DNA of 64,000 bases from Bacillota bacterium (GCA_023392595.1 JAEVYU010000073.1:94393-158392); one strand, 5' to 3'. Positions 17,628 through 27,337 are shown, numbered from the stretch's first letter. Notes: generated from the sequence alone by a model not told the origin. Made by a program: numbers and translations.

Positions 17628-17897
17628 TTAGATTACCCAATTATCAGCCGTTGTCATACGGCAAAACAACCACAAACCCAATAAAAATAGAATTATCCAA
17701 AAAAGAATTCGCCCTAAATAAGGGTTTTTCTCCTTGACCAGCAGCTGCAAACCAAACAGAATAATCAACGCCGGCCAATAATGCCGTGCCAATTCCAAAT
17801 AAAATGTCCCGAAATTCTCCGGTAAAAGATTGCTGTTTTTTAACAATAACAACACACCCAATAAAATACAAAATAAGGCGATGACGATTTTATTCAT
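17628..17897 (-). CDS. small membrane protein, LiaI/LiaF transmembrane-like
   Basis: 89 aa with three closely packed hydrophobic segments (5-20, 35-52, 62-80). The order NK-helix-PxNFG-helix-WPALIILFGLQLL-helix is typical of the LiaF-like transmembrane (DUF5668) module, found in envelope-stress membrane proteins. It overlaps the DUF4080 gene by 4 nt, indicating translational coupling. No cytoplasmic domain is attached, so a sensor role is only suggested. Confidence 0.65.
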   Translation of the reverse strand: MNKIVIALFCILLGVLLLLKNSNLLPENFGTFYLELARHYWPALIILFGLQLLVKEKNPYLGRILFWIILFLLGLWLFCRMTTADNWVI

Positions 17898-19651
17898 TCC
17901 TCAAACTCCTCCCTGGTAATCGGATATACACTTACTTCAGAACCTCGATAAATAAACAAAAAGATCAGCGGATTCCACTGGGGATTTTCCAAAGGGGAGG
18001 CCGCCACTTCCTGCGGATTACAATCAAACTCTTCAAAAATCACCCGCCTTTGAATATCCCGGACCGCTAAATCATTCCACTCCGGGATATATTGTTGCCG
18101 GTGGTTTTGCTTTTGCCAAAACTTATATCCCTTTGGATGCAAATCCGGATTGGACCTTCCAGCCCAGGCCGGCAGCTCCACCATTCGCTCCGAACTAAGC
18201 AAATCGCATTTCAACAGGTTTTGTAAAGCCCGGCCGTCTAAACCCGTTGAAATGTAAAACTGCAATAAATATTCGTATAAGTCTTTAACCTTATGAGAGG
18301 TTTCATCCAAACCCCGTTTTTTCCACCAGGCCGCAAAATCCTCAAACAGCTGAAAGGGGGTGGAAAATTGAGGAATTAAGTAATCAAAGCTCAACCGGAA
18401 ACGCTCTGAATTGTAATACCGTTCCAATAAGTCTTCCATAACTTTCAATTTCAAAAGTTCTTCATAAGATATCCAGCGGCTGGCCATCACTTCGTAGGGG
18501 GGTTCACCGGCATACAAATATCCGTATTCCGCAGCCTTTTTACGCAATCCGGAACCATGGAGAAGTTTTAAAAAACCGAGCTGCAACCGGTTGGGCTTCA
18601 ACAGCAGATTATCATTGAACGTTTTAGCAAAGCTCCGGCAGTCTTCTCCCGGCAACCCGGCGATGAGGTCCAGATGCACAAAAACATTGGTCGTTTCCCG
18701 AAGCCTGCGCACATTTTGCCCCAGCCTGGGGAAATTCATCCTCCGTTCAATCAGGGAAAGGGTTTCCGGATTGGTACTTTGAACTCCGATCTCAAACTGG
18801 AAAAAGCCCAAGGGCGCCTTTGCCAAGATTTCCAATGATTCCGCATCCAGCAAATCACCGACGATTTCAAAATGGAAATTGGTCTCGCAGGGGTATTGCC
18901 GACGCGCTTCCAATAAAAAGTTCCAGATTTCCTTGGCCCAGGACGGATTACAGTTAAAAGAGCGGTCTACGAATTTGACCTGCGCGATATCGGCCCTCAT
19001 GAAAGTCAATAATTCCGCTTTCACTCTCTCCAAGGGGAAATACCGCACCCCGCGTTCGTTGGCGGAAAGACAATATTGGCAGGAGAAAGGGCATCCGCGG
19101 GTGGTTTCATAATAAACCAGCTTTTTACGGAAAGGCGCCAAATCCTCCGGATATGGGAAAGGTATCACGCCCAGGTCTGTGATATCTTCCCGTATACGGT
19201 TTTGAATAATCCGGCTTCCCTTTCGGAATACCAGACCGTCAATGGAACCCCAATCACCCTTTCCGGAAGAAAGTTCATCCAGCCATTCTTTGAATGTTAA
19301 CTCGCCCTCACCCGCGATGATAAAATCAACCGCCGGACATTCTTCCATAATATCCCGGGGATCCGCCGAAACCTCACTGCCGCCCAAAAGGATTACCGTC
19401 CCGGGTGATAAAGCTTTCAGCCTTTGGCAAAGAATCCGGGTAGGCCCGATATTCCAAATGTTACAGGAAAATGCTACCACATCGGCGCGTTCGGAAAATA
19501 TCTCTCCGCAAACCCAAGATAAGTCCTGATTGATGTTGAATTCCCTAAAATAAAGTCCGGGATGGTCATGACGGCTAAATTGGAATAAATACCACAAGGC
19601 TAAGGAAGTATGGACAAATTTGGCATTCAAAGTCGTGAGCAAAATTTTCAT
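17894..19651 (-). CDS. B12-binding radical SAM protein, DUF4080 type
   Basis: About 585 aa. The N-terminal cobalamin-binding Rossmann domain (1-140) has a GGSEVSADP loop. The radical SAM core (about 170-370) has CxxxCxxC in GCPFSCQYC and an IVGDLLDAE segment, and the C-terminal DUF4080 domain ends near 580. Members are thought to be methyl or sulfur-type transferases; the substrate is unknown. I preferred the ATG at 19651 (MKILLTTLNAKFVHTS, the family's usual start); an ATG 13 codons upstream at 19690 is possible, and neither has a strong ribosome site. Confidence 0.85.
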   Translation of the reverse strand: MKILLTTLNAKFVHTSLALWYLFQFSRHDHPGLYFREFNINQDLSWVCGEIFSERADVVAFSCNIWNIGPTRILCQRLKALSPGTVILLGGSEVSADPRDIMEECPAVDFIIAGEGELTFKEWLDELSSGKGDWGSIDGLVFRKGSRIIQNRIREDITDLGVIPFPYPEDLAPFRKKLVYYETTRGCPFSCQYCLSANERGVRYFPLERVKAELLTFMRADIAQVKFVDRSFNCNPSWAKEIWNFLLEARRQYPCETNFHFEIVGDLLDAESLEILAKAPLGFFQFEIGVQSTNPETLSLIERRMNFPRLGQNVRRLRETTNVFVHLDLIAGLPGEDCRSFAKTFNDNLLLKPNRLQLGFLKLLHGSGLRKKAAEYGYLYAGEPPYEVMASRWISYEELLKLKVMEDLLERYYNSERFRLSFDYLIPQFSTPFQLFEDFAAWWKKRGLDETSHKVKDLYEYLLQFYISTGLDGRALQNLLKCDLLSSERMVELPAWAGRSNPDLHPKGYKFWQKQNHRQQYIPEWNDLAVRDIQRRVIFEEFDCNPQEVAASPLENPQWNPLIFLFIYRGSEVSVYPITREEFEE

Positions 19652-19885
19652 GATGTTATTATTTACCGTTATTCCCCAAAATCCTGCCATAATTTCATTT
19701 CAACTTCGTAGAGTCAGTTGATAATTCTAAAAAGAATAATAAGCCACAGAGACAAAATTCTCAGAGGGAAGTTTTTTTCACTCTATGGCCTGTGGCATAT
19801 AAAGAGTTTTTACCTAATATTAAATTCCCGATAACAGGGTTTGCCTCCAAATTGTCGAAGTCCAAGCGGAATCGAGGTGCTTTTG

Positions 19886-20713
19886 TTGTTTATAGATTGC
19901 CATATGCATGCTTTTGCGGATAAAATCGCAGATAAAGCCGTTAATCAATTGATTAACTATTATCAAATACCCACTCCCTTTGGAGGCCGTCTGGATGATG
20001 TCTTGGCTGCGGCGGATGAAGCAGGATTGGACGGACTGGTTTTATTGGTTGCCGCCACCAAACCGGAACAGGTAAAACCTGCCAATGACTGGGTATTATC
20101 GATGGTCAATCAATACCGTCAGGAAAAAGAAAAAGCGTTATCAAAACTTAAAATAGCACACTTCGGGACCTTCCACGTTGATGATCCTGAATGGCTTTCT
20201 GAAATCAAGCGGTTGCGTTCGGCCGGGGTCAAGGGAATTAAGCTTCATCCCGAATTTCAGGGTATCGATCTCGCCGATCCGAAGTTAAAGCCTTTTTTTG
20301 AGGAAGTTAAAAATGATTTTATATTAATGATGCATGTAGGCGATCCGGTGGTTCGTCCCAACAATATGAGCACACCGAAAAAAATCGCCGCCATTTTGGA
20401 CGATTTCCCTGGAATAAAAATTATTGCGGCCCATCTGGGCGGATACTGTTTTTGGGATGAAGCCTACGATGTCCTGGCCGGCCGCGATGTTTACCTGGAT
20501 ACTTCAAGCGCCCTCTGCTATCTGGATCAAGGGCTTGCCCGTAAAATATTCGTCAAACATGGTACGGACAAAATCCTTTTCGGCAGCGATTTCCCTTTGC
20601 GCTCACCCAAACAAGATTTCGAAGTATTGGATAGGATCGACTGGCTATCCAACAGGGATAAAGAACGGATTTTAGGCTTAAACTGCGCGGAATTGCTGCC
20701 CGGGTTGAAATGA
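19886..20713 (+). CDS. metal-dependent amidohydrolase (amidohydrolase_2/TatD-like)
   Basis: About 275 aa with a TIM barrel. Metal ligands are seen in IDCHMHAF (start), KLHPEFQG, MMHVGDP, AAHLGGY and LFGSDFPL (the Asp late in the barrel). This is the pattern of decarboxylase/hydrolase amidohydrolases acting on small ring or amide substrates. The start is uncertain: I prefer TTG 19886, 6 nt after GAGGTG, because the barrel begins there. A frame-open ATG at 19841 gives 15 extra residues with no ribosome site. Monocistronic; substrate unknown. Confidence 0.8.
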   Translation: MFIDCHMHAFADKIADKAVNQLINYYQIPTPFGGRLDDVLAAADEAGLDGLVLLVAATKPEQVKPANDWVLSMVNQYRQEKEKALSKLKIAHFGTFHVDDPEWLSEIKRLRSAGVKGIKLHPEFQGIDLADPKLKPFFEEVKNDFILMMHVGDPVVRPNNMSTPKKIAAILDDFPGIKIIAAHLGGYCFWDEAYDVLAGRDVYLDTSSALCYLDQGLARKIFVKHGTDKILFGSDFPLRSPKQDFEVLDRIDWLSNRDKERILGLNCAELLPGLK

Positions 20714-20907
20714 GATGGGATGACCCTTGTGATAACACAGACCTTTATGCGTCAGCCGGGACGGACCGATCCAATCAGAATGTTTATGGTAAAGCATCCT
20801 TTCCGATAATAACAAATCACGGTCCCGGCTATCATACTTAATTTCAATAGTTATCGCCACTGGCTTTGGGATATTTTCAGTGAAATACAAATCAAATAAT
20901 GCTCGGG

Positions 20908-21819
20908 TTATCCTTGTATGTTAGTATTTCCCAGTTTATAAAATTTCCACAAATATAAAAGGCCTAAGGTTATAATGATTGTTACAACAATTCCACCTTC
21001 AGGTCCAAATTGGCCACCATTGATATAATTATTGGTAACATTCTTTACCTTATATAAACCATTCACATGAAGTCCGCTGACTTGAAAACCAAAAATAGTT
21101 CCTTCGAAAAAATTCCACATAATATGATAACCCGTTGACAACCAAATACTTCCTGTTTTCAAATACATATTTGAAAATAAAACTCCAGCCAAAAAAACAT
21201 TGAATATCGCTAAAAAACTAATATTTTTGTTGCCTAAATGTAATGCTGTGAATATCAAAGAAGAAACTAACAGTGCAATTGAAGTTTTCCCCGTTTGTTT
21301 TAAAACTTCAATACAATATCCTCTCGAAAACAGCTCCTCGCTTACACCCGCTACAACAAATAAAATGAAACCCGTAAATAATGGAAATAGAGTAGTTGGT
21401 TTCAATAATTCCTTTTCGAGGATAACATTTCCCATTTTTAATATAATAACAAACACCAGGCTCATGGAAATAATTCCAAAAATAAGTCCCCTTCGTAAAT
21501 CTTTATACCCATATCGTAAATTAATAAGGCCCATTCCAGACAGGGGCTTTTTATCCAACAATCTCCAAAAGAGAATAACTGAAAAAATCATACTTGCTTC
21601 CGTAAGAATGTTTATTGCAAATTGTATACCAACCTTACTTGTGGATACTTTAGAAATTGCATTCAAAAAATGAGGCGGGATGATTTTGGAAACTATCATA
21701 CAGATCAAACTGACCGTAATCACACCTGTAAAAATCATGATGAAAGAAGCAGCCAAGGTTATTATTATCTTCCACCCTGATCGAATTTGTGAATTGCTGT
21801 TTATAAAAATTTTCTTCAT
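20908..21819 (-). CDS. CPBP-family intramembrane metalloprotease
   Basis: 303-aa membrane protein with about eight helices. The CAAX-protease/bacteriocin-processing signature is present: SEELFSRG (EExxxR, about residue 165), a HLGN motif about 35 residues later and a third ligand His in TGYHIMWNF. These proteins are Zn-type intramembrane proteases, and in bacteria some give self-immunity to peptides. It stands alone with no peptide biosynthesis genes next to it. It starts with ATG 8 nt after a GAGG ribosome site. Confidence 0.88.
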   Translation of the reverse strand: MKKIFINSNSQIRSGWKIIITLAASFIMIFTGVITVSLICMIVSKIIPPHFLNAISKVSTSKVGIQFAINILTEASMIFSVILFWRLLDKKPLSGMGLINLRYGYKDLRRGLIFGIISMSLVFVIILKMGNVILEKELLKPTTLFPLFTGFILFVVAGVSEELFSRGYCIEVLKQTGKTSIALLVSSLIFTALHLGNKNISFLAIFNVFLAGVLFSNMYLKTGSIWLSTGYHIMWNFFEGTIFGFQVSGLHVNGLYKVKNVTNNYINGGQFGPEGGIVVTIIITLGLLYLWKFYKLGNTNIQG

Positions 21820-21948
21820 TGATTGCTCCTCTTATTGTGCATTTTGACATCATTCACTGTTTTGCGGATTGAATTTTCTAAATTATTCCATAAATATATC
21901 GGTTTCTGTTACCAAAAGATTATATTTTCAAGTTAATATTTCGAAATT

Positions 21949-21993
21949 AAAAAAGACTCGTGAATTCTGCTGATAAAAATGAATTCAGGAGTC
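21949..21993 (-). terminator. terminator of the MarC-family gene
   Basis: GACTC (21955-21959) and GAATTC pair with GAATTC (21981-21986) and GAGTC (21989-21993) across a 13-nt loop. Read on the minus strand, the stem ends in six T. Confidence 0.65.
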
Positions 21994-22040
21994 TCTCTGT
22001 AGATTTCCAATCATCGCCTGGGTATATTAGCGCTTGGGCA

Positions 22041-22640
22041 TTATTTTTTCTCCAAAAACCCCAGCACGCCGCTCATGATCATCTGGGCTGAAAGCGCCGC
22101 CAGCACCAGGCCGGTAATTTTACACATAATGGTCAATCCCTGCTTTTTAATAAGTTTTTCGATTTCACCGCTAAGATACAACAACACCCCGACACCGATA
22201 ATTGCCAGGCATAAGGCGCTGATTCCAATGACCCGTTCCCACATACGTTGCAGCTCAACCCCCATTACCAATAAGGCTCCGGTGGTGGCAGGCCCCACTG
22301 TAACCGGGATTGCCAGCGGTACCACGGAAATGTCCTCATTGGAATCTTTCGTTGGAATTTTATCTGTTCCCTGAACGAGAGCAATGGCTGACAACATCAG
22401 CAATATCCCGGTGCCGATCCGGAACGAATTCAGGGTAATCCCGAACAATGAAAAGATGACATCGCCGGTAAGAAATAAAATGATGCAAATGACGATCACC
22501 GAAAAAGTCACTTTAATAGCCAGCTTCTTTTTTTCCGGTATTTCCATGGCCCGGGTCATCGAAAGAAAAGTGGAAAGCAGGAAAAACGGAGTCAACAGAA
22601 AGAAAAACTTAATAAAAATGTTAATAAATAAATTATGCAT
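22041..22640 (-). CDS. MarC-family membrane protein
   Basis: 199 aa with six hydrophobic helices, the MarC/UPF0056 layout. The two pseudo-repeats carry NxxDP-like polar breaks around PVTVGPATTGAL, the conserved core motif. The family was once tied to multiple antibiotic resistance, but that role was not upheld. The correct start is ATG 22640, just after AGGAGA; the frame is open 30 codons further upstream but no family member is that long. It has its own terminator. Confidence 0.88.
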   Translation of the reverse strand: MHNLFINIFIKFFFLLTPFFLLSTFLSMTRAMEIPEKKKLAIKVTFSVIVICIILFLTGDVIFSLFGITLNSFRIGTGILLMLSAIALVQGTDKIPTKDSNEDISVVPLAIPVTVGPATTGALLVMGVELQRMWERVIGISALCLAIIGVGVLLYLSGEIEKLIKKQGLTIMCKITGLVLAALSAQMIMSGVLGFLEKK

Positions 22641-22756
22641 CTTCTCTCCTAAGTCGCAGTTGAAATTGAACTTTGAGCTAAATTGGGATCTATCCATTCC
22701 AGAGCTTTTGTTTTCGACGAAGGTTACCATTTTCCTACTTAGAAAATAATTTTAAC

Positions 22757-22862
22757 CCAGATTCTTGGGCTCGTTTTGCGAGCCGCCATCGAACAGCCAC
22801 CCTGGCGGTATTTTCGCGCGCATCGATGCGCGACTTAGTTGCCCGGGCAAAGCCAGGGTAGA
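22757..22862. repeat. composite palindromic element
   Basis: In 106 nt between two divergent genes lie four nested or stacked repeats. They are a GGCTCG/CGAGCC hairpin (22768-22784), an outer 8-bp pair ACCCTGGC/GCCAGGGT (22802-22809 and 22855-22862), a 16-bp perfect palindrome CGCGCATCGATGCGCG (22820-22835) and a 12-bp palindrome TTGCCCGGGCAA (22842-22853) inside the outer pair. Together they can fold as a three-way junction. It is much richer in GC than its surroundings, as in REP-like elements or a structured RNA. Confidence 0.6.
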
Positions 22863-22943
22863 TGACTTTTTGGTTATAACCCTGCTGCCGATAAAATATA
22901 AATAACGGAAGGAAACTGAAAAATATATGTACAGGAGGCCTCT

Positions 22944-23948
22944 ATGCCTTTAAAATCTTATTCGGTTCTAAAATGCAAAATCTTAGAAGGAAAAGAAGGG
23001 GAAAAACAAAGTCCCCATTTTCAAATTCATGGTATGGACCAAAGCAATATTCATTACCGGATTGCCGTCAATATTCGCTCCCAAACAACCCCCTCCGATT
23101 TGTTGTATTACTGTAAGGAAAATTTCGACCACCCCATCATCCGGAAAATATCTGGATTAACCGGTGGCATGACATCACTGGCCGGCGTTAATCAATTTCC
23201 GGCATTGGATTTTCTCCGGGGGAACCTCTTTGAACCCGATAAAATGCAGATTTTACCGGCAGAGGTACCCGGTCCGGATAATGATCTCAATGAAAAAATC
23301 GCCAAGTATGTCCGCTGGGCGATTGCTATGGACGATGCGGAACTTTATGCTTTCGGAGCGGCATGGGGGCCTGAGGAAAAATCGGATTCCTATTTCGGGT
23401 TTGAGCCGGGCCGGGGAATTCATGATATTCATATGAATCAGGGGAATTCGGGAAAATGGGCGGCAGATAACGGTTCCTGGCAAGACGGAGGATTATTCTT
23501 TCATTTTCCGGCCACTCAAAAATGGGTCGCCATATTTTTGGCGTTTCAATCTCAAAGCTTTATCACGGATAAGGTAAGCGGTGAGCCGGTAGACGATGGC
23601 GTTTTAGCCGCCCAACCCGCCGAAACGGTTCGGATTGTCGCCGCATTGGTCAATCCATCGGCTAAAAACCGTGAAAGTATAACTCTTATCAATCCTACCA
23701 ATCAAAAAATCGACATCACCGACTGGGTTCTCACCGATAACTTAGGCTTCAAACGGATACTCTACGGCGATATTCGCCCCGGGGAGTTGCTAACCATTCA
23801 TTTATCTACGAAACCCAGTCCGCACGGGCATGGATTCACGAAGGAAAACGGGATCATCACATTGCTGGACCGAAACGGCCGTAAAGTCCATGGAGTTTAC
23901 TATGGGGAAAAAGACTATCAAAAGGCAGATTTTACGATTGTTTTTTAA
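22944..23948 (+). CDS. DUF2278 family protein with C-terminal lamin-tail-like domain
   Basis: 334 aa. The N-terminal part (1-210) is DUF2278 (YukJ-like). It has the blocks LKCKILEGK, HYRIAVNIRSQ, GIHDIHMNQGN and a Trp/Asp-rich middle, with no signal peptide. The C-terminal 100 residues (VNPSAKNRESITLINPTNQ, then DWVLTD) look like the beta-sandwich lamin-tail/intermediate-filament domain. Function unknown. It starts with ATG after GGAGG; its stop overlaps the convergent MutS-like gene by 4 nt. Confidence 0.8.
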   Translation: MPLKSYSVLKCKILEGKEGEKQSPHFQIHGMDQSNIHYRIAVNIRSQTTPSDLLYYCKENFDHPIIRKISGLTGGMTSLAGVNQFPALDFLRGNLFEPDKMQILPAEVPGPDNDLNEKIAKYVRWAIAMDDAELYAFGAAWGPEEKSDSYFGFEPGRGIHDIHMNQGNSGKWAADNGSWQDGGLFFHFPATQKWVAIFLAFQSQSFITDKVSGEPVDDGVLAAQPAETVRIVAALVNPSAKNRESITLINPTNQKIDITDWVLTDNLGFKRILYGDIRPGELLTIHLSTKPSPHGHGFTKENGIITLLDRNGRKVHGVYYGEKDYQKADFTIVF

Positions 23949-25768
23949 TTCTCTTCTTCGACTTGTATGCCGGCCGCTTTCATCAGATACAAGGCATTCC
24001 TGGTTTCCGATATGCCGGGCCGTAGCATATAGTCAAAATCAAGCTTCCCATCACGAAAAAATTCTTGAAAATGATAATTTTTTACCTGTGGACATTCCTG
24101 TTCAAGCTCGCCCAGTTCCAAATCATGGGTGGAAACCATACCGGCGGCTTGATTTCCGATTAATTTCTTGATCAACACTTTCGCCCCCAGATGGCGATCG
24201 ATAGAGTTCGTGCCCTTAAAGATCTCATCCAGCAGGAAGAAAACGTTCTTTTGCACGGCAGTGGCCTCCACAATCATTTTAATGCGCAGAATTTCCGCAT
24301 AAAAGGTGGAAATATTCTTCTCCAGGTTATCGCTAACCCGCATACAGGTATAAATCTTCATCCGTGAGCAAGTTAAAGACCGGGCGCAGACCGGGGCTCC
24401 GGCATAGGCCAAAACCAGATTAATACCGGTCGTCCGAAGATAAGTGCTTTTTCCGGACATGTTGGAACCCGTAATCAGTAGCACCCTGACCTGATTTTCA
24501 ATTTCCAGAGCATTTCCTTTGCGGGCGGCCTCCGGAAGCAAGGGATGCCCAAGGCTTCTTGCAGTGTACACCGGAGTATTTTCAACAATCTCCGGGACGG
24601 CCCACTCCGGATGATCGTAATTCAACGTGGCTAAACTGGACAGCGCCTCCAGCTCGCCGATTGTGTCTAGCCAGTTTTTTAAATGGCTCCCCGACTTTTG
24701 TTTCCAACTTTCCAAAGCGATGAGGCAATGATAGTCCCACAGGGTTAAAGTATTGAAAATTCCATACATGGCATGATCCCGGGTAGCCACCTGATCGGCT
24801 ATTTTCACCAGCCGCCGCAGTTGAATCCCGGCGGTTTCTTCCTGCCGGTTCCGCAGTCCCTTTTGTATGCTTTTCAAGTAAGCGCTGGTAAAACTCTTTT
24901 TCTCAATATGAGCCAGCAATTCCCGATAAAGCTCTAAATTTTTGCGGTAATAGAACACCGTATTCAATATTTCTTTTCGTTGCTTTCCATGAGTTTTTAG
25001 AAATAGGTATTGCAACAACAATAACCCGGCGGGAATATAAATCGGTATTTTACGGGTGGTCAAGAGTATCAACCAAGTCCCCAAAGTAATCAAACTCAAA
25101 GAGCGGACCCCCAGGATTACTGCTTTTTTCGTATAAAAAGGCAACAGGCGCTTAGCCCATTCCACCAATTCCGAAGGGTCTTGATTTTTCCCAGACATCA
25201 CAATACCGTGGGCCGAAAACCATTGCCGCCATTTCAGGTTTTTGGAAAGTTCACCGATAGCCTGCTGCCGCCGGGCAATGCTGGGAGCGCTTTCCGGCGG
25301 CTGAGTCAAAAGCGTCGCCAACCTCCGGCGGCCTAAAAAAGTATGGCCGCTATTCGTCCATTGGAAAAGAGAGGCTTTGCCGAAAATGTCCAAATCCGAT
25401 GAATAGGGGTGTTCATCGTCCTTAAATTCTTCCCCTGTATCCGGAAAGGCGGACCATCTTTTGTCAAAACGCCACAACGCTTGATCATTCATATCCGCTA
25501 AAATGGCGGACCATTTTTGATTTTCTTGAATTCGGCGGTGCTTCCAATCAATCATCACAAGCAGAGCCACACTGGACATAAACACCCCCCCGCTCCACCA
25601 GTACATTTTATTCAATATAAAGATAATCATCATGGCTATTCCGGCCAGAATCACCCACAACTTGTACCGGATCATGCTGCGGAATCCTTTTTCCAGGGCA
25701 GCCTGAAGATGCCGGTAGTGTTGCTTCCTTCGGATATATTGGCGGGTTGGCTCTATCAAGTCAATCAT
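23945..25768 (-). CDS. membrane-anchored MutS-like ATPase
   Basis: 607-aa protein with the ATPase domain of MutS (domain V) but no mismatch-recognition domain. Two N-terminal helices (about 32-50 and 58-75) anchor it to the membrane. The centre has a MutS-III-like helical domain, and a Walker A GSNMSGKSTY and Walker B FLLDEIFKG lie near the C-terminus. Such proteins form an uncharacterised MutS subfamily, not mismatch repair. The ATG at 25768 is supported by the frame length; a role in recombination or envelope tasks is only a guess. Stop overlaps the DUF2278 gene. Confidence 0.85.
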   Translation of the reverse strand: MIDLIEPTRQYIRRKQHYRHLQAALEKGFRSMIRYKLWVILAGIAMMIIFILNKMYWWSGGVFMSSVALLVMIDWKHRRIQENQKWSAILADMNDQALWRFDKRWSAFPDTGEEFKDDEHPYSSDLDIFGKASLFQWTNSGHTFLGRRRLATLLTQPPESAPSIARRQQAIGELSKNLKWRQWFSAHGIVMSGKNQDPSELVEWAKRLLPFYTKKAVILGVRSLSLITLGTWLILLTTRKIPIYIPAGLLLLQYLFLKTHGKQRKEILNTVFYYRKNLELYRELLAHIEKKSFTSAYLKSIQKGLRNRQEETAGIQLRRLVKIADQVATRDHAMYGIFNTLTLWDYHCLIALESWKQKSGSHLKNWLDTIGELEALSSLATLNYDHPEWAVPEIVENTPVYTARSLGHPLLPEAARKGNALEIENQVRVLLITGSNMSGKSTYLRTTGINLVLAYAGAPVCARSLTCSRMKIYTCMRVSDNLEKNISTFYAEILRIKMIVEATAVQKNVFFLLDEIFKGTNSIDRHLGAKVLIKKLIGNQAAGMVSTHDLELGELEQECPQVKNYHFQEFFRDGKLDFDYMLRPGISETRNALYLMKAAGIQVEEEN

Positions 25769-25860
25769 TCCTTTTTACCATTTTAAATTCCAATTATGTT
25801 TTACTTCCATTATAATATAACGTAAAACTTAATGACAGGATTCCAAACATAACCCAAATG

Positions 25861-25898
25861 AAAAAAGACCAACTGCGAGTTTCCAGTTGGCCTTTTTT
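25861..25898. terminator. bidirectional terminator
   Basis: CCAACTG (25869-25875) and CAGTTGG (25884-25890) form a 7-bp stem flanked by AAAAAA on the left and TTTTTT on the right, so it can act on either strand. It lies 15 nt past the stop of the minus-strand barrel-like gene. Confidence 0.8.
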
Positions 25899-25912
25899 CA
25901 TCGAAACCAGTA

Positions 25913-26539
25913 TTACTTAAAAAGAAAGGTCGCTCCCATCATCCAACGGTCCATATCCACCAGGCCAAAATTGAGCTTTACCTGGGAACCAAAAGATAAC
26001 TTGGTTCCCATATTCAGCCGGTGGGAGTCTCCTTCCACATAAAGGTCGACACGGCTGAGTTCGCTGCCCTTCCCGGGATAAAACGCTTTATTGATACCGC
26101 CGAATACACCGTCATACCATCCTCCACCGGCCCCTATATAACCATCAATACCGGCATCCCTAAAATTCTTGGAGAGGACAATGTAAGGCGATATATCATC
26201 CCTGCCCAGGTCTTGAATACCCACAGCCAGCCCTGGAGAATCTTTTTTCTCTTCGAGAATACGGAACTTGGCCCGAACCGAAAAGTCAGTATCGTCAGGA
26301 TAATGGAAAGCTGCTATGCCAAGCTCAAAATCCTTCACAACACCCAAATCCAAATTAAAGTAGCTTAAATGATCCTCAGCGAAATTTACCGCCGCTCCTA
26401 CATGACCCGGAGCCAATGTCGTCGGGGTCGGAGTATACATTAAATCGCTAACCCCAAGAACCCCTGCCGCCATCGTCAGACTTGTTACAGAAAGCAATAA
26501 CACCAAACTTAAAGCCAGCCACGAAAAACGTTTCATCAA
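25913..26539 (-). CDS. exported beta-rich (outer-membrane barrel-like) protein
   Basis: 208 aa with a clear signal peptide (about 1-24, ending AAG). The mature part is made of short alternating strands with Gly/aromatic girdles (YFNLDLGVV, ELGIAAFHY, SPYIVLSKN, GYIGAGGGWYDG) and ends in MGATFLFK. This is the pattern of a small beta-barrel, supporting a second membrane. I recognise no named family, only a resemblance to YjbH/porin-like proteins. It has its own terminator. Confidence 0.6.
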   Translation of the reverse strand: MMKRFSWLALSLVLLLSVTSLTMAAGVLGVSDLMYTPTPTTLAPGHVGAAVNFAEDHLSYFNLDLGVVKDFELGIAAFHYPDDTDFSVRAKFRILEEKKDSPGLAVGIQDLGRDDISPYIVLSKNFRDAGIDGYIGAGGGWYDGVFGGINKAFYPGKGSELSRVDLYVEGDSHRLNMGTKLSFGSQVKLNFGLVDMDRWMMGATFLFK

Positions 26540-26626
26540 AATAAAACCTCCTTTTACAGACTCTTATTTTATCACATACGGACAGGTTCTATTCATGGGA
26601 CGCCTTTCCTGTTGGAAATTTAAGGT

Positions 26627-27337
26627 CTATTTGATGCTGAAAGGATTGTAATCGGCATGATAATCATAATAATCTTCTTTTTCATGCTTCTTAAGCCAGC
26701 CGACTACTCCATAAGTGAGTGGCGTGGCAACTATCTCATAGAGAGTTTTAAAAATGTAATTTGAAATCAGAACATTGATTAACAATGCCTGTTCCCACAC
26801 ACCGCTGAAAGCGATGAATACAAACAATGCCGAATCGACCAATTCACCCACAACCGTCGACCCAATGGTGCGGGCCCATAAAAATCTGCCCTGAGTCCAA
26901 ATTTTCATTTTGGAAAGAATAATGCTATTGCTGAATTCTCCCGCAAAATAAGCAATTATACTGGCGATGGCAATCCGGGGTGCAGTCATCAACAGGTCTT
27001 TGTAGGAGCCTTGTAATTTCCACAGAGGATCGGCGGGTATCACCCCGACAACCCAGACTACCACCGCCATTAGCGCTAAACCGAAAAAGCCCGCCCATAT
27101 GACCCGTCTGGACTTTTCATAGCCGTAGACTTCGGTTAGAACGTCGGCAAAAATATAACTGAAAGGGAAAAGCAATGTCCCGCCATCAAAGGAAAAATGG
27201 ATTTTCGTAAAAGGCAGGGGAATGGTGAGCGCTTTCACAGAAACGATATTGCTGATGATTAAGATGGCCACAAAAAGGCCTAAAATGAGATCGAAGTACC
27301 GGTATTGCCGTTGTTGCTGGTTTGCGCTCATTGACAT
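26627..27337 (-). CDS. queuosine precursor transporter (YhhQ/VUT family), copy 1
   Basis: 236-aa membrane protein with six helices, of the DUF165/YhhQ family that imports 7-deazaguanine precursors (preQ0, preQ1 or queuine). Family marks are the block FPFSYIFADVLTEVYGYE near residue 55 and RTIGSTVVGELVDSALF near residue 160. Its start overlaps queF by 10 nt, so it is the third gene of the preQ1-controlled operon. It is about as similar to copy 2 as paralogues usually are; the two may differ in substrate. Confidence 0.88.
   Translation of the reverse strand: MSMSANQQQRQYRYFDLILGLFVAILIISNIVSVKALTIPLPFTKIHFSFDGGTLLFPFSYIFADVLTEVYGYEKSRRVIWAGFFGLALMAVVVWVVGVIPADPLWKLQGSYKDLLMTAPRIAIASIIAYFAGEFSNSIILSKMKIWTQGRFLWARTIGSTVVGELVDSALFVFIAFSGVWEQALLINVLISNYIFKTLYEIVATPLTYGVVGWLKKHEKEDYYDYHADYNPFSIK

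Noticed and set aside
20678..20890. 70-aa minus-strand frame after the amidohydrolase
   Set aside because: TTG start without ribosome site, overlaps the 3' end of the amidohydrolase by 36 nt, no family recognised; may be a faint remnant but not supportable.
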